From positions 12,624,691-12,688,690 of the forward strand of contig NW_026869996.1 in assembly GCF_020882245.1 (NCBI RefSeq): DNA of 64,000 nt, in the 5' to 3' direction. The translations under genes and the position numbers were made by a program. The notes below the pieces were generated by a model. That model did no database searches, had not been told where the DNA came from, and was given only the letters and a program-made list of their open reading frames with translations. This DNA comes from Rhopalosiphum padi (Eukaryota; Arthropoda; Insecta; Hemiptera; Aphididae). This document shows positions 25,154 through 40,063 of the stretch, one piece after another. Every line of letters begins with the position of its first letter. The first letter of the stretch is position 1.

Positions 25154-27797
25154 ATGTATACACCAACAGAGGGCGTGAGCGTCGCCGTAGTAGGGACGAC
25201 ATCCGTCGGCCGAATCGCCTCAGAAAGAAACTAGATAGTTGTGTGGCGTTCACCGTACTGCTGTGTATCGTAACGGGTCGTTGTTTTTACTTAGATTTTG
25301 AGTCTACTCGTTATTTATTAATTAAGATTTTTGATATTATAAACGAATTGTTCATATTTTATGCCCGAAGTTAACACAAGTAACTGTCTTGATCCTTGAC
25401 TACTAGATCAAGAAAATGATTCTAATTTATAATTTTTAACTTTCATTTTTTTCATTTTACCTGATATTTTTACTTCATAAAAACTATAAAATATGATTTT
25501 ATAAGTTAATTTTGACGAATAATACAACTTAACATTTTTTCGTATTGAAAAGGAGCGATTTTCAGTTGTTGTACAAATGTATTCTTTAGTTACACTCATA
25601 ATACATTTGAATTCCTTCTACAAAACATTCTGGTACATTTGTACTATCTTTTATGGCTTATCATAATTATTATTTATTATCATCTATTATCTATGTTTTG
25701 CAGTTCTACATTCGTTTTTGTATTTAAGTTTCAGTTGTAAATTCCTTTCATGTATTTTGTATAAAAATGAAGTTTGTCTGTTAGTTTATGTTTTGATAGT
25801 TTCCACTTCTGAATTACTCAGTGTTGTCCACGTACTAGTTGTTATATAAAAATTGTCGTTCTCCTTATGGTATCTAGTAGTGACATTTTGTCCTCCAACC
25901 ATTATACATATTTAACTTACTATTTTTTTTTAGATGGCTGTACACCAGATATACTCAGGACATATTGATACATGAATTACCATTTCTACCACATGGGAAA
26001 GTTTCAACATCCTACGTTGAAAATGGACTGGACGATCCTGATAATTATAATAGTTTTATGCATAGTACGAGTAATTGATATTGAATATAATTGATAGTCA
26101 ATTAATAGTAGTGTAACAAAAAGTTAGTGTCATGAAATCCAGACCATTAGATTAAGTATATGATTCTTATTTACCATTTCCAACTTCCATATATATCATA
26201 TAAGCTGATACTTCATAAACACTATAAAACATGTTTTTATATGATTATTTTGACTCGTATTTTAAATTCATATTTTTAACTGCTTATAAAACAGTGAATT
26301 CTCAAGTTAGTGTCATGAAAGTCAGACCATTAGATTAAGAAAATTATTCTAATTTACCATTATTAACTAGCATACATTTCATTTAAGCTGATACTTCAAT
26401 AACGCTATAAAACATGATTTTATATGATAATTTTGACTCGTATTTTAAATTCATTTTTTTAACTGTTTATAAAACACTCAATTCTCAAGTTAATCTCTTG
26501 AAACCTGGACCACTATATTAAGAAAATGATTCTAATTTACTATTATTAACTTCTATAGATATTATGTAAGATGATTCTTCATAAACACTATAAAACATGA
26601 TTTTGTATGATAATTTTGACGAATATTAAAAATTCATTTTTTTAACTGTTTATAAAACACACAATTCTCAAGTTAATCTCTTGTAACCTGGACCACTATA
26701 TTAAGAAAATGATTCTAATTTACCATTATTAATTTGCATACATTTCATTTAAGCTGATGCTTCATAAACACTATAAGACATGTTTTAATATGATTATTTT
26801 GACTCGTATTTTATATTCATATTTTTAACTGCTTATAAAATACTAAATGCTCAAGTTATTCTTTAACAATTATACATTATTAACTTACTACAATTTTTCA
26901 GATTGACGTATGTCAGATCACTCAAGGCATGCAGATACATGAATTCACATTTCTACCACTTAAGAAAGTATCAACATCCTATGCTGAAAATGGACTAGAA
27001 GATACTGCTAATAATATTGGGTTTATGTAATGTGCGTGTAAGGGTTATTGAATATAATTGATAGTAAATTAATGGCAGTGAAACAATTGAGATTCGTTAA
27101 TANNNNNNNNNNNNNNNNNNNNNNNNNNNNNNNNNNNNNNNNNNNNNNNNNNNNNNNNNNNNNNNNNNNNNNNNNNNNNNNNNNNNNNNNNNNNNNNNNN
27201 NNNNNNNNNNNNNNNNNNNNNNNNNNNNNNNNNNNNNNNNNNNNNNNNNNNNNNNNNNNNNNNNNNNNNNNNNNNNNNNNNNNNNNNNNNNNNNNNNNNN
27301 NNNNNNNNNNNNNNNNNNNNNNNNNNNNNNNNNNNNNNNNNNNNNNNNNNNNNNNNNNNNNNNNNNNNNNNNNNNNNNNNNNNNNNNNNNNNNNNNNNNN
27401 NNNNNNNNNNNNNNNNNNNNNNNNNNNNNNNNNNNNNNNNNNNNNNNNNNNNNNNNNNNNNNNNNNNNNNNNNNNNNNNNNNNNNNNNNNNNNNNNNNNN
27501 NNNNNNNNNNNNNNNNNNNNNNNNNNNNNNNNNNNNNNNNNNNNNNNNNNNNNNNNNNNNNNNNNNNNNNNNNNNNNNNNNNNNNNNNNNNNNNNNNNNN
27601 NNTACAATTCTCAAGTTAATCTCTTGAAACCTGGACCACTATATTAAGAAAATGATTTTAATTTACTATTATTAACTTCTATAGATATTATGTTAGCTGA
27701 TTCTTCATAAATTCTATAAAACATGTTTTTATATGATAAGTTTGAGAAATATTATGAATTCCTCTTTTAATCTGCTTATAAAACAGTCAAATATTAA
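25154..27797 (+). repeat. Macrosatellite unit 7, contains an assembly gap
   Basis: CTCF-like motif 25163-25175; segment A 25934-26078; segment B 26902-27030. The sequence before and after the gap fits one 3,055-bp unit with about 911 bp missing, or that plus whole extra units. Confidence 0.93.
27103..27602. other. Assembly gap, exactly 500 N
   Basis: Placeholder-sized gap inside the array. It is the boundary between clean sequence on the left and indel-rich sequence on the right, as if two contigs from different data were joined here. Confidence 0.98.
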
Positions 27798-30700
27798 ATG
27801 TATACACCAACAGAGGGCGTGAGCGTCGCCGTAGTAGGGACGACATCCGTCGGCCGAATCGCCTCAGAAAGAAACTAGATAGTTGTGTGGCGTTCACCGT
27901 ACTGCTGTGTATCGTAACGGGTCGTTGTTTTTACTTAGATTTTGAGTCTACTCGTTATTTATTAATTAAGATTTTTGATATTATAAACGAATTGTTCATA
28001 TTTTATGCCCGAAGTTAACACAAGTAACTGTCTTGATCCTTGACTACTAGATCAAGAAAATGATTCTAATTTATAATTTTTAACTTTCATTTTTTTCATT
28101 TTACCTGATATTTTTACTTCATAAAAACTATAAAATATGATTTTATAAGTTAATTTTGACGAATAATACAACTTAACATTTTTTCGTATTGAAAAGGAGC
28201 GATTTTCAGTTGTTGTACAAATGTATTCTTTAGTTACACTCATAATACATTTGAATTCCTTCTACAAAACATTCTGGTACATTTGTACTATCTTTATGGC
28301 TTATCATAATTATTATTTATTATCATCTATTATCTATGTTTTGCAGTTCTACATTCGTTTTTGTATTTAAGTTTCAGTTGTAAATTCCTTTCATGTATTT
28401 TGTATAAAAATGAAGTTTGTCTGTTAGTTTATGTTTTGATAGTTTCCACTTCTGAATTACTCAGTGTTGTCCACGTACTAGTTGTTATATAAAAATTGTC
28501 GTTCTCCTTATGGTATCTAGTAGTGACATTTTGTCCTCCAACCATTATACATATTTAACTTACTATTTTTTTTTTAGATGGCTGTACACCAGATATACTC
28601 AGGACATATTGATACATGAATTACCAATTTCTACCACATGGGAAAGTTTCAACATCCTACGTTGAAAATGGACTGGACGATCCTGATAATTATAATAGTT
28701 TTATGCATAGTACGAGTAATTGATATTGAATATAATTGATAGTCAATTAATAGTAGTGTAACAAAAAGTTAGTGTCATGAAATCCAGACCATTAGATTAA
28801 GTATATGATTCTTATTTTACCATTTCCAACTTCCATATATATCATATAAGCTGATACTTCATAAACACTATAAAACATGTTTTTATATGATTATTTTGAC
28901 TCGTATTTTAAATTCATATTTTTAACTGCTTATAAAACAGTGAATTCTCAAGTTAGTGTCATGAAAGTCAGACCATTAGATTAAGAAAATTATTCTAATT
29001 TACCATTATTAACTAGCATACATTTCATTTAAGCTGATACTTCAATAACGCTATAAAACATGATTTTATATGATAATTTTGACTCGTAATTTTAAATTCA
29101 TTTTTTTAACTGTTTATAAAACACTCAATTCTCAAGTTAATCTCTTGAAACCTGGACCACTATATTAAGAAAATGATTCTAATTTACTATTATTAACTTC
29201 TATAGATATTATGTAAGATGATTCTTCATAAACACTATTAAAACATGATTTTTGTATGATAATTTTGACGAATATTAAAAATTCATTTTTTTAACTGTTT
29301 ATAAAACACACAATTCTCAAGTTAATCTCTTGTAACCTGGACCACTATATTAAGAAAATGATTCTAATTTACCATTATTAATTTGCATACATTTCATTTA
29401 AGCTGATGCTTCATAAACACTATAAGACATGTTTTTAATATGATTATTTTGACTCGTATTTTATATTCATATTTTTAACTGCTTATAAAATACTAAATTG
29501 CTCAAGTTATTCTTTAACAATTATACATTATTAACTTACTACAATTTTTCAGATTGACGTATGTCAGATCACTCAAGGCATGCAGATACATGAATTCACA
29601 TTTCTACCACTTAAGAAAGTATCAACATCCTATGCTGAAAATGGACTAGAAGATACTGCTAATAATATTGGGTTTATGTAATGTGCGTGTAAGGGTTATT
29701 GAATATAATTGATAGTAAATTAATGCAGTGAAACAATTGAGATTCGTTAATAATCTGAATAAAATTTTAGTTAACACCTTTGACTTGTAATTTTCTTTCA
29801 TAAGAGTTACCATTATTAACTTGCATACATTTCATTTGAGCTGATGCTTCATAAACACTATAAGACATGTTTTTATATGATTATTTTGACTCGAATTTTA
29901 AATTCATATTATTATCTGCTTATAAAACACTCAATTCTTAACTTAGTGTCATGAAATCCAGACCATTAGATTAAGTAAATGATTCTAATTTACTATTATT
30001 AACTTCTATAGATATTATGTAAGCCGATTCTTCATAAACACCATAATACATGATTTTTTTATGATAATTTTGACGAATAATAAAAATTCAATTTTTTTTA
30101 ACTGTTTATAAAACACACAATTCTCAAGTTAATCTCTTGAAACCTGGACCACTATATTAAGAAAATGATTCTAATTTACTATTATTAACTTCTATAGATA
30201 TTATGTAAGCTGATTCTTCATAAACACTATAAAACATGATTTTGTATGATAATTTTGACGAATATTAAAAATTCATTTTTTTAACTGTTTATAAAAAACT
30301 CAATTCTCAAGTTAATCTCTTGAAACCTGGACCACTATATTAAGAAAATGATTCTAATTTACTATTATTAACTTCTATAGATATTATGTAAGCTGATTCT
30401 TCATAAACACTATAAAACATGATTTTGTATGATAATTTTGACGAATATTAAAAATTCATTTTTTTAACTGTTTATAAAAAACTCAATTCTCAAGTTAATC
30501 TCTTGAAACCTTGACCACTATATTAAGAAAATGATTCTAATTTACTATTATTAACTTCTATAGATATTATGTAAGCTGATTCTTCATAAACACTATAAAA
30601 CATGATTTTGTATGATAATTTTGACGAATATTAAAAATTCATTTTTTTAACTGTTTATAAAACACACAATTCTCAAGTTAATCTCTTGAAACCTGGACCA

Positions 30701-30860
30701 CTATATTAAGAAAATGATTTTAATTTACTATTATTAACTTCTATAGATATTATGTTAGCTGATTCTTCATAAATTCTATAAAACATGTTTTTATATGATA
30801 AGTTTGAGAAATATTATGAATTCCTCTTTTAATCTGCTTAATAAAACAGTCAAATATTAA
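27798..30860 (+). repeat. Macrosatellite unit 8 (3,063 bp, indel-rich)
   Basis: CTCF-like motif 27807-27819; segment A 28578-28723, carrying one extra A ('accaatttc') that breaks its frame; segment B 29553-29681. Several single-base changes in homopolymers, for example a missing T near 28291 and a missing G in 'aatgcagtg' near 29723. Confidence 0.93.
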
Positions 30861-33800
30861 ATGTATACACCAACAGAGGGCGTGAGCGTCGCCGTAGTAG
30901 GGACGACATCCGTCGGGCCGAATCGCCTCAGAAAGAAACTAGATAGTTGTGTGGCGTTCACCGTACTGCTGTGTATCGTAACGGGTCGTTGTTTTTACTT
31001 AGATTTTGAGTCTACTCGTTATTTATTAATTAAGATTTTTGATATTATAAACGAATTGTTCATATTTTATGCCCGAAGTTAACACAAGTAACTGTCTTGA
31101 TCCTTGACTACTAGATCAAGAAAATGATTCTAATTTATAATTTTTAACTTTCATTTTTTTCATTTTACCTGATATTTTTACTTCATAAAAACTATAAAAT
31201 ATGATTTTATAAGTTAATTTTGACGAATAATACAACTTAACATTTTTTCGTATTGAAAAGGAGCGATTTTCAGTTGTTGTACAAATGTATTCTTTAGTAT
31301 ACACTCATAATACATTTGAATTCCTTCTACAAAACATTCTGGTACATTTGTACTATCTTTTATGGCTTATCATAATTATTATTTATTATCATCTATTATC
31401 TATGTTTTGCAGTTCTACATTCGTTTTTGTATTTAAGTTTCAGTTGTAAATTCCTTTCATGTATTTTGTATAAAAATGAAGTTTGTCTGTTAGTTTATGT
31501 TTTGATAGTTTCCACTTCTGAATTACTCAGTGTTGTCCACGTACTAGTTGTTATATAAAAATTGTCGTTCTCCTTATGGTATCTAGTAGTGACATTTTGT
31601 CCTCCAACCATTATACATATTTAACTTACTATTTTTTTTTAGATGGCTGTACACCAGATATACTCAGGACATATTGATACATGAATTACCATTTCTACCA
31701 CATGGGAAAGTTTCAACATCCTACGTTGAAAATGGACTGGACGATCCTGATAATTATAATAGTTTTATGCATAGTACGAGTAATTGATATTGAATATAAT
31801 TGATAGTCAATTAATAGTAGTGTAACAAAAAGTTAGTGTCATGAAATCCAGACCATTAGATTAAGTATATGATTCTTATTTACCATTTCCAACTTCCATA
31901 TATATCATATAAGCTGATACTTCATAAACACTATAAAACATGTTTTTATATGATTATTTTGACTCGTATTTTAAATTCATATTTTTAACTGCTTATAAAA
32001 CAGTGAATTCTCAAGTTAGTGTCATGAAAGTCAGACCATTAGATTAAGAAAATTATTCTAATTTACCATTATTAACTAGCATACATTTCATTTAAGCTGA
32101 TACTTCAATAACGCTATAAAACATGATTTTATATGATAATTTTGACTCGTATTTTAAATTCATTTTTTTAACTGTTTATAAAACACTCAATTCTCAAGTT
32201 AATCTCTTGAAACCTGGACCACTATATTAAGAAAATGATTCTAATTTACTATTATTAACTTCTATAGATATTATGTAAGATGATTCTTCATAAACACTAT
32301 AAAACATGATTTTGTATGATAATTTTGACGAATATTAAAAATTCATTTTTTTAACTGTTTATAAAACACACAATTCTCAAGTTAATCTCTTGTAACCTGG
32401 ACCACTATATTAAGAAAATGATTCTAATTTACCATTATTAATTTGCATACATTTCATTTAAGCTGATGCTTCATAAACACTATAAGACATGTTTTAATAT
32501 GATTATTTTGACTCGTATTTTATATTCATATTTTTAACTGCTTATAAAATACTAAATGCTCAAGTTATTCTTTAACAATTATACATATTAACTTACTACA
32601 ATTTTTCAGATTGACGTATGTCAGATCACTCAAGGCATGCAGATACATGAATTCACATTTCTACCACTTAAGAAAGTATCAACATCCTATGCTGAAAATG
32701 GACTAGAAGATACTGCTAATAATATTGGGTTTATGTAATGTGCGTGTAAGGGTTATTGAATATAATTGATAGTAAATTAATGGCAGTGAAACAATTGAGA
32801 TTCGTTAATAATCTGAATAAAATTTTAGTTAACACCTTTGACTTGTAATTTTCTTTCATAAGAGTTACCATTATTAACTTGCATACATTTCATTTGAGCT
32901 GATGCTTCATAAACACTATAAGACATGTTTTTATATGATTATTTTGACTCGAATTTTAAATTCATATTATTATCTGCTTATAAAACACTCAATTCTTAAC
33001 TTAGTGTCATGAAATCCAGACCATTAGATTAAGTAAATGATTCTAATTTACTATTATTAACTTCTATAGATATTATGTAAGCCGATTCTTCATAAACACC
33101 ATAATACATGATTTTTTATGATAATTTTGACGAATAATAAAAATTCAATTTTTTTTTAACTGTTTATAAAACACACAATTCTCAAGTTAATCTCTTGAAA
33201 CCTGGACCACTATATTAAGAAAATGATTCTAATTTACTATTATTAACTTCTATAGATATTATGTAAGCTGATTCTTCATAAACACTATAAAACATGATTT
33301 TGTATGATAATTTTGACGAATATTAAAAATTCATTTTTTTAACTGTTTATAAAAAACTCAATTCTCAAGTTAATCTCTTGAAACCTGGACCACTATATTA
33401 AGAAAATGATTCTAATTTACTATTATTAACTTCTATAGATATTATGTAAGCTGATTCTTCATAAACACTATAAAACATGATTTTGTATGATAATTTTGAC
33501 GAATATTAAAAAATTCATTTTTTTAACTGTTTATAAAAAAACTCAATTCTCAAGTTAATCTCTTGAAACCTTGACCACTATATTAAGAAAATGATTCTAA
33601 TTTACTATTATTAACTTCTATAGATATTATGTAAGCTGATTCTTCATAAACACTATAAAACATGATTTTGTATGATAATTTTGACGAATATTAAAAATTC
33701 ATTTTTTTTAACTGTTTATAAAACACACAATTCTCAAGTTAATCTCTTGAAACCTGGACCACTATATTAAGAAAATGATTTTAATTTACTATTATTAACT

Positions 33801-33921
33801 TCTATAGATATTATGTTAGCTGATTCTTCATAAATTCTAATAAAACATGTTTTTATATGATAAGTTTGAGAAATATTATGAATTCCTCTTTTAATCTGCT
33901 TATAAAACAGTCAAATATTAA
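30861..33921 (+). repeat. Macrosatellite unit 9 (3,061 bp, indel-rich)
   Basis: CTCF-like motif 30870-30882; segment A 31643-31787; segment B 32610-32738. An extra G in the GC-rich module ('cgtcgggccg' near 30916) opens a 73-codon frame not present in other units. Extra TA in 'ttagtatacac' near 31298. Confidence 0.93.
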
Positions 33922-36900
33922 ATGTATACACCAACAGAGGGCGTGAGCGTCGCCGTAGTAGGGACGACATCCGTCGGCCGAATCGCCTCAGAAAGAAACT
34001 AGATAGTTGTGTGGCGTTCACCGTACTGCTGTGTATCGTAACGGGTCGTTGTTTTTACTTAGATTTTGAGTCTACTCGTTATTTATTAATTAAGATTTTT
34101 GATATTATAAACGAATTGTTCATATTTTATGCCCGAAGTTAACACATGTAACTGTCTTGATCCTTGACTACTAGATCAAGAAAATGATTCTAATTTATAA
34201 TTTTTAACTTTCATTTTTTTTCATTTTACCTGATATTTTTACTTCATAAAAAACTATAAAATATGATTTTATAAGTTAATTTTGACGAATAATACAACTT
34301 AACATTTTTTCGTATTGAAAAGGAGCGATTTTTCAGTTGTTGTACAAATGTATTCTTTAGTTACACTCATATTACATTTGAATTCCTTCTACAAAACATT
34401 CTTGGTACATTTGTACTATCTTTATGGCTTATCATAATTATTATTTATTATCATCTATTATCTATGTTTTGCAGTTCTACATTCGTTTTTGTATTTAAGT
34501 TTCAGTTGTAAATTCCTTTCATGTATTTTGTATAAAAATGAAGTTTGTCTGTTAGTTTATGTTTTGATAGTTTCCACTTCTGAATTACTCAGTGTTGTCC
34601 ACGTACTAGTTGTTATATAAAAATTGTCGTTCTCCTTATGGTATCTAGTAGTGACATTTTGTCCTCCAACCATTATACATAATTTAACTTACTATTTTTT
34701 TTTAGATGGCTGTACACCAGATATACTCAGGACATATTGATACATGAATTACCATTTCTACCACATGGGAAAGTTTCAACATCCTACGTTGAAAATGGAC
34801 TGGACGATCCTGATAATTATAATAGTTTTATGCATAGTACGAGTAATTGATATTGAATATAATTGATAGTCAATTAATAGTAGTGTAACAAAAAGTTAGT
34901 GTCATGAAATCCAGACCATTAGATTAAGGTATATGATTCTTATTTACCATTTCCAACTTCCATATATATCATATAAGCTGATACTTCATAAACACTATAA
35001 AACATGTTTTTATATGATTATTTTTGACTCGTATTTTTAAATTCATATTATTAACTGCTTATAAAACAGTGAATTCTCAAGTTAGTGTCATGAAAGTCAG
35101 ACCATTAGATTAAGAAAATTATTCTAATTTACCATTATTAACTAGCATACATTTCATTTAAGCTGATACTTCAATAACGCTATAAAACATGATTTTATAT
35201 GATAATTTTGACTCGTATTTTAAATTCATTTTTTTAACTGTTTATAAAACACTCAATTCTCAAGTTAATCTCTTGAAACCTGGACCACTATATTAAGAAA
35301 ATGATTCTAATTTACTATTATTAACTTCTATAGATATTATGTAAGATGATTCTTCATAAACACCTATAAAACATGATTTTGTATGATAATTTTGACGAAT
35401 ATTAAAAATTCATTTTTTTAACTGTTTATAAAACACACAATTCTCAAGTTAATCTCTTGTAACCTGGACCACTATATTAAGAAAATGATTCTAATTTACC
35501 ATTATTAATTTGCATACATTTCATTTAAGCTGATGCTTCATAAACACTATAAGACATGTTTTAATATGATTATTTTGACTCGTATTTTATATTCATATTT
35601 TTAACTGCTTATAAAATACTAAATGCTCAAGTTATTCTTTAACAATTATACATTATTAACTTACTACAATTTTTCAGATTGACGTATGTCAGATCACTCA
35701 AGGCATGCAGATACATGAATTCACATTTCCTACCACTTAAGAAAGTATCAACCATCCTATGCTGAAAATGGACTAGAAGATACTGCTAATAATATTGGGT
35801 TTATGTAATGTGCGTGTAAGGGTTATTGAATATAATTGATAGTAAATTAATGGCAGTGAAACAATTGAGATTCGTTAATAATCTGAATAAAATTTTAGTT
35901 AACACCTTTGACTTGTAATTTTCTTTCATAAGAGTTACCATTATTAACTTGCATACATTTCATTTGAGCTGATGCTTCATAAACACTATAAGACATGTTT
36001 TTATATGATTATTTTGACTCGAATTTTAAATTCATATTATTATCTGCTTATAAAACACTCAATTCTTAACTTAGTGTCATGAAATCCAGACCATTAGATT
36101 AAGTAAATGATTCTAATTTACTATTATTAACTTCTATAGATATTATGTAAGCCGATTCTTCATAAACACCATAATACATGATTTTTTATGATAATTTTGA
36201 CGAATAATAAAAATTCAATTTTTTTTAACTGTTTATAAAACACACAATTCTCAAGTTAATCTCTTGAAACCTGGACCACTATATTAAGAAAATGATTCTA
36301 ATTTACTATTATTAACTTCTATAGATATTATGTAAGCTGATTCTTCATAAACACTATAAAACATGATTTTGTATGATAATTTTGACGAATATTAAAAATT
36401 CATTTTTTAACTGTTTATAAAAAACTCAATTCTCAAGTTAATCTCTTGAAACCTGGACCACTATATTAAGAAAATGATTCTAATTTACTATTATTAACTT
36501 CTATAGATATTATGTAAGGCTGATTCTTCATAAACACTATAAACATGATTTTGTATGATAATTTTGACGAATATTAAAAATTCATTTTTTTAACTGTTTA
36601 TAAAAAACTCAATTCTCAAGTTAATCTCTTGAAACCTTGACCACTATATTAAGAAATGATTCTAATTTACTATTATTAACTTCTATAGATATTATGTAAG
36701 CTGATTCTTCATAAACACTATAAAACATGATTTTTGTATGATAATTTTGACGAATATTAAAAATTCATTTTTTTAACTGTTTATAAAACACACAATTCTC
36801 AAGTTAATCTCTTGAAACCTGGACCACTATATTAAGAAAATGATTTTTAATTTACTATTATTAACTTCTATAGATATTATGTTAGCTGATTCTTCATAAA

Positions 36901-36988
36901 TTCCTATAAAACATGTTTTTATATGATAAGTTTGAGAAATATTATGAATTCCTCTTTTAATCCTGCTTATAAAACAGTCAAATATTAA
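33922..36988 (+). repeat. Macrosatellite unit 10 (3,067 bp, indel-rich)
   Basis: CTCF-like motif 33931-33943; segment A 34706-34850; segment B 35678-35808 with two single-C insertions that break its frame. It carries the variants 'aacacatgtaac' (near 34143) and 'catattattaactgc' (near 35046), both shared with unit 13. Confidence 0.93.
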
Positions 36989-39900
36989 ATGTATACACCA
37001 ACAGAGGGCGTGAGCGTCGCGCGTAAGTAGGGGACGACATCCGTCGGCCGAATCGCCTCAGAAAGAAACTAGATAGTTGTGTGGCGTTCACCGTACTGCT
37101 GTGTATCGTAACGGGTCGTTGTTTTTACTTAGATTTTGAGTCTACTCGTTATTTATTTAATTAAGATTTTTGATATTATAAACGAATTGTTCATATTTTA
37201 TGCCCGAAGTTAACACAAGTAACTGTCTTGATCCTTGACTACTAGATCAAGAAAATGATTCTAATTTATAAATTTTTAACTTTCATTTTTTTCATTTTAC
37301 CTGATATTTTTACTTCATAAAAACTATAAAATATGATTTTATAAGTTAATTATGACGAATAATACAACTTAACATTTTTTCGTATTGAAATAGGAGCGAT
37401 TTTCAGGTTGTTGTACAAATGTATTCTTTAGTTACACTCATAATACATTTGAATTCCTTCTACAAAACATTCTAGGTACATTTGTACTATCTTTTATGGC
37501 TTATCATAATTATTATTTATTATCATCTATTATCTATGTTTTGCAGTTTCTACATTCGTTTTTGTATTTAAGTTTCAGTTGTAAATTCCTTTCATGTATT
37601 TTGTATAAAAATGAAGTTTGTCTGTTAGTTTATGTTTTGATAGTTTCCACTTCTGAATTACTCAGTGTTGTCCACGTACTAGTTGTTATATAAAAATTGT
37701 CGTTCTCCTTATGGTATCTAGTAGTGACATTTTGTCCTCCAACCATTATACATATTTAACTTACTATTTTTTTTTTAGATGGCTGTACACCAGATATACT
37801 CAGGACATATTGATACATGAATTACCATTTCTACCACATGGGAAAGTTTCAACATCCTACGTTGAAAATGGACTGGACGATCCTGATAATTATAATAGTT
37901 TTTATGCATAGTACGAGTAATTGATATTGAATATAATTGATAGTCAATTAATAGTAGTGTAACAAAAAGTTTAGTGTCATGAAATCCAGACCATTAGATT
38001 AAGTATATGATTCTTATTTACCATTTCCAACTTCCATATATATCATATAAGCTGATACTTCATAAACACTATAAAACATGTTTTTATATGATTATTTTGA
38101 CTCGTATTTTAAATTCATATTATTAACTGCTTATAAAACAGTGAATTCTCAAGTTAGTGTCATGAAAGGTCAGACCATTAGATTAAGAAAATTATTCTAA
38201 TTTACCATTATTAACTAGCATACATTTCATTTAAGCTGATACTTCAATAACGCTATAAACATGATTTTTATATGATAATTTTGACTCGTATTTTAAATTC
38301 ATTTTTTTAACTGTTTATAAAACACTCAATTCTCAAGTTAATCTCTTGAAACCTGGACCACTATATTAATGAAAATGATTCTAATTTACTATTATTAACT
38401 TCTATAGATATTATGTAAGATGATTCTTCATAAACACTATAAAAACATGATTTTGTATGATAATTTTGACGAATATTAAAAATTCATTTTTTAACTGTTT
38501 ATAAAACACACAATTCTCAAGTTAATCTCTTGTAACCTGGACCACTATATTAAGAAAATGATTCTAATTTACCATTATTAATTTGCATACATTTCATTTA
38601 AGCTGATGCTTCATAAACACTATAAGAACATGTTTTAATATGATTATTTTGACTCGTATTTTATATTCATATTTTAACTGCTTATAAAATACTAAATGCT
38701 CAAGTTATTCTTTAACAATTATACATTATTAACTTACTACAATTTTTCAGATTGACGTATGTCAGATCACTCAAGGCATGCAGATACATGAATTCACATT
38801 TCTACCACTTAAGAAAGTATCAACATCCTATGCTGAAAATGGACTAGAAGATACTGCTAATAATATTGGGTTTATGTAATGTGCGTGTAAGGGTTATTGA
38901 ATATAATTGATAGTAAATTAATGGCAGTGAAAACAATTGAGATTCGTTAATAATCTGTATAAAATTTTAGTTAACACCTTTGACTTGTAATTTTCTTTCA
39001 TAAGAGTTACCATTATTAACTTGCATACATTTCATTTGAGCTGATGCTTCATAAACACTATAAGACATGTTTTTATATGATTTATTTTGACTCGAATTTT
39101 AAATTCATATTATTATCTGCTTATAAAACACTCAATTCTTAACTTAGTGTCATGAAATCCAGACCATTAGATTAAGTAAAATGATTCTAATTTACTATTA
39201 TTAACTTCTATAGATATTATGTAAGCCGATTCTTCATAAACACCATAATACATGATTTTTTATGATAATTTTGACGAATAATAAAAATTCAATTTTTTTT
39301 AACTGTTTATAAAACACACAATTCTCAAGTTAATCTCTTGAAACCTGGACCACTATATTAAGAAAATGATTCTAATTTACTAATTATTAACTTCTATAGA
39401 TATTATGTAAGCTGATTCTTCATAAACACTATAAAACATGATTTTGTATGATAATTTTGACGAATATTAAAAATTCATTTTTTTAACTGTTTATAAAAAA
39501 CTCAATTCTCAAGTTAATCTCTTGAAACCTGGACCCACTATATTAAGAAAATGATTCTAATTTACTATTATTAACTTCTATAGATATTATGTAAGCTGAT
39601 TCTTCATAAACACTATAAAACATGATTTTGTATGATAATTTTGACGAATATTAAAAATTCATTTTTTTAACTGTTTTATAAAAAACTCAATTCTCAAGTT
39701 AATCTCTTGAAACCTTGACCACTATATTAAGAAAATGATTCTAATTTACTATTATTAACTTCTATAGATATTATGTAAGCTGATTCTTCATAAACACTAT
39801 AAAACATGATTTTGTATGATAATTTTGACGAATATTAAAAATTCATTTTTTTAACTGTTTATAAAACACACAATTCTCAAGTTAATCTCTTGAAACCTGG

Positions 39901-40063
39901 ACCACTATATTAAGAAAATGATTTTAATTTACTATTATTAACTTCTATAGATATTATGTTAGCTGATTCTTCATAAATTCTATAAAACATGTTTTTATAT
40001 GATAAGTTTGAGAAATATTATGAATTCCTCTTTTAATCTGCTTATAAAACAGTCAAATATTAA
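36989..40063 (+). repeat. Macrosatellite unit 11 (3,075 bp, most indels)
   Basis: CTCF-like motif 36998-37010; segment A 37779-37924 with an extra T near its end; segment B 38751-38879. The GC-rich module reads 'gcgtcgcgcgtaagtagggg', several insertions away from the otherwise invariant form. It is the longest uninterrupted unit. Confidence 0.92.

Noticed and set aside
24972..25178. 68-codon frame over the minisatellite
   Set aside because: It runs across the insertion junction into the array and encodes repeated minisatellite codons; not a gene.
30861..31082. 73-codon frame starting at the landmark ATG in unit 9
   Set aside because: It exists only because of one extra G in an error-rich unit; all other units stop after 26 codons.
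37496..37693. 65-codon frame in the intron-like stretch of unit 11
   Set aside because: Hydrophobic, AT-driven and created by a local single-base insertion; not open in the same form in clean units.
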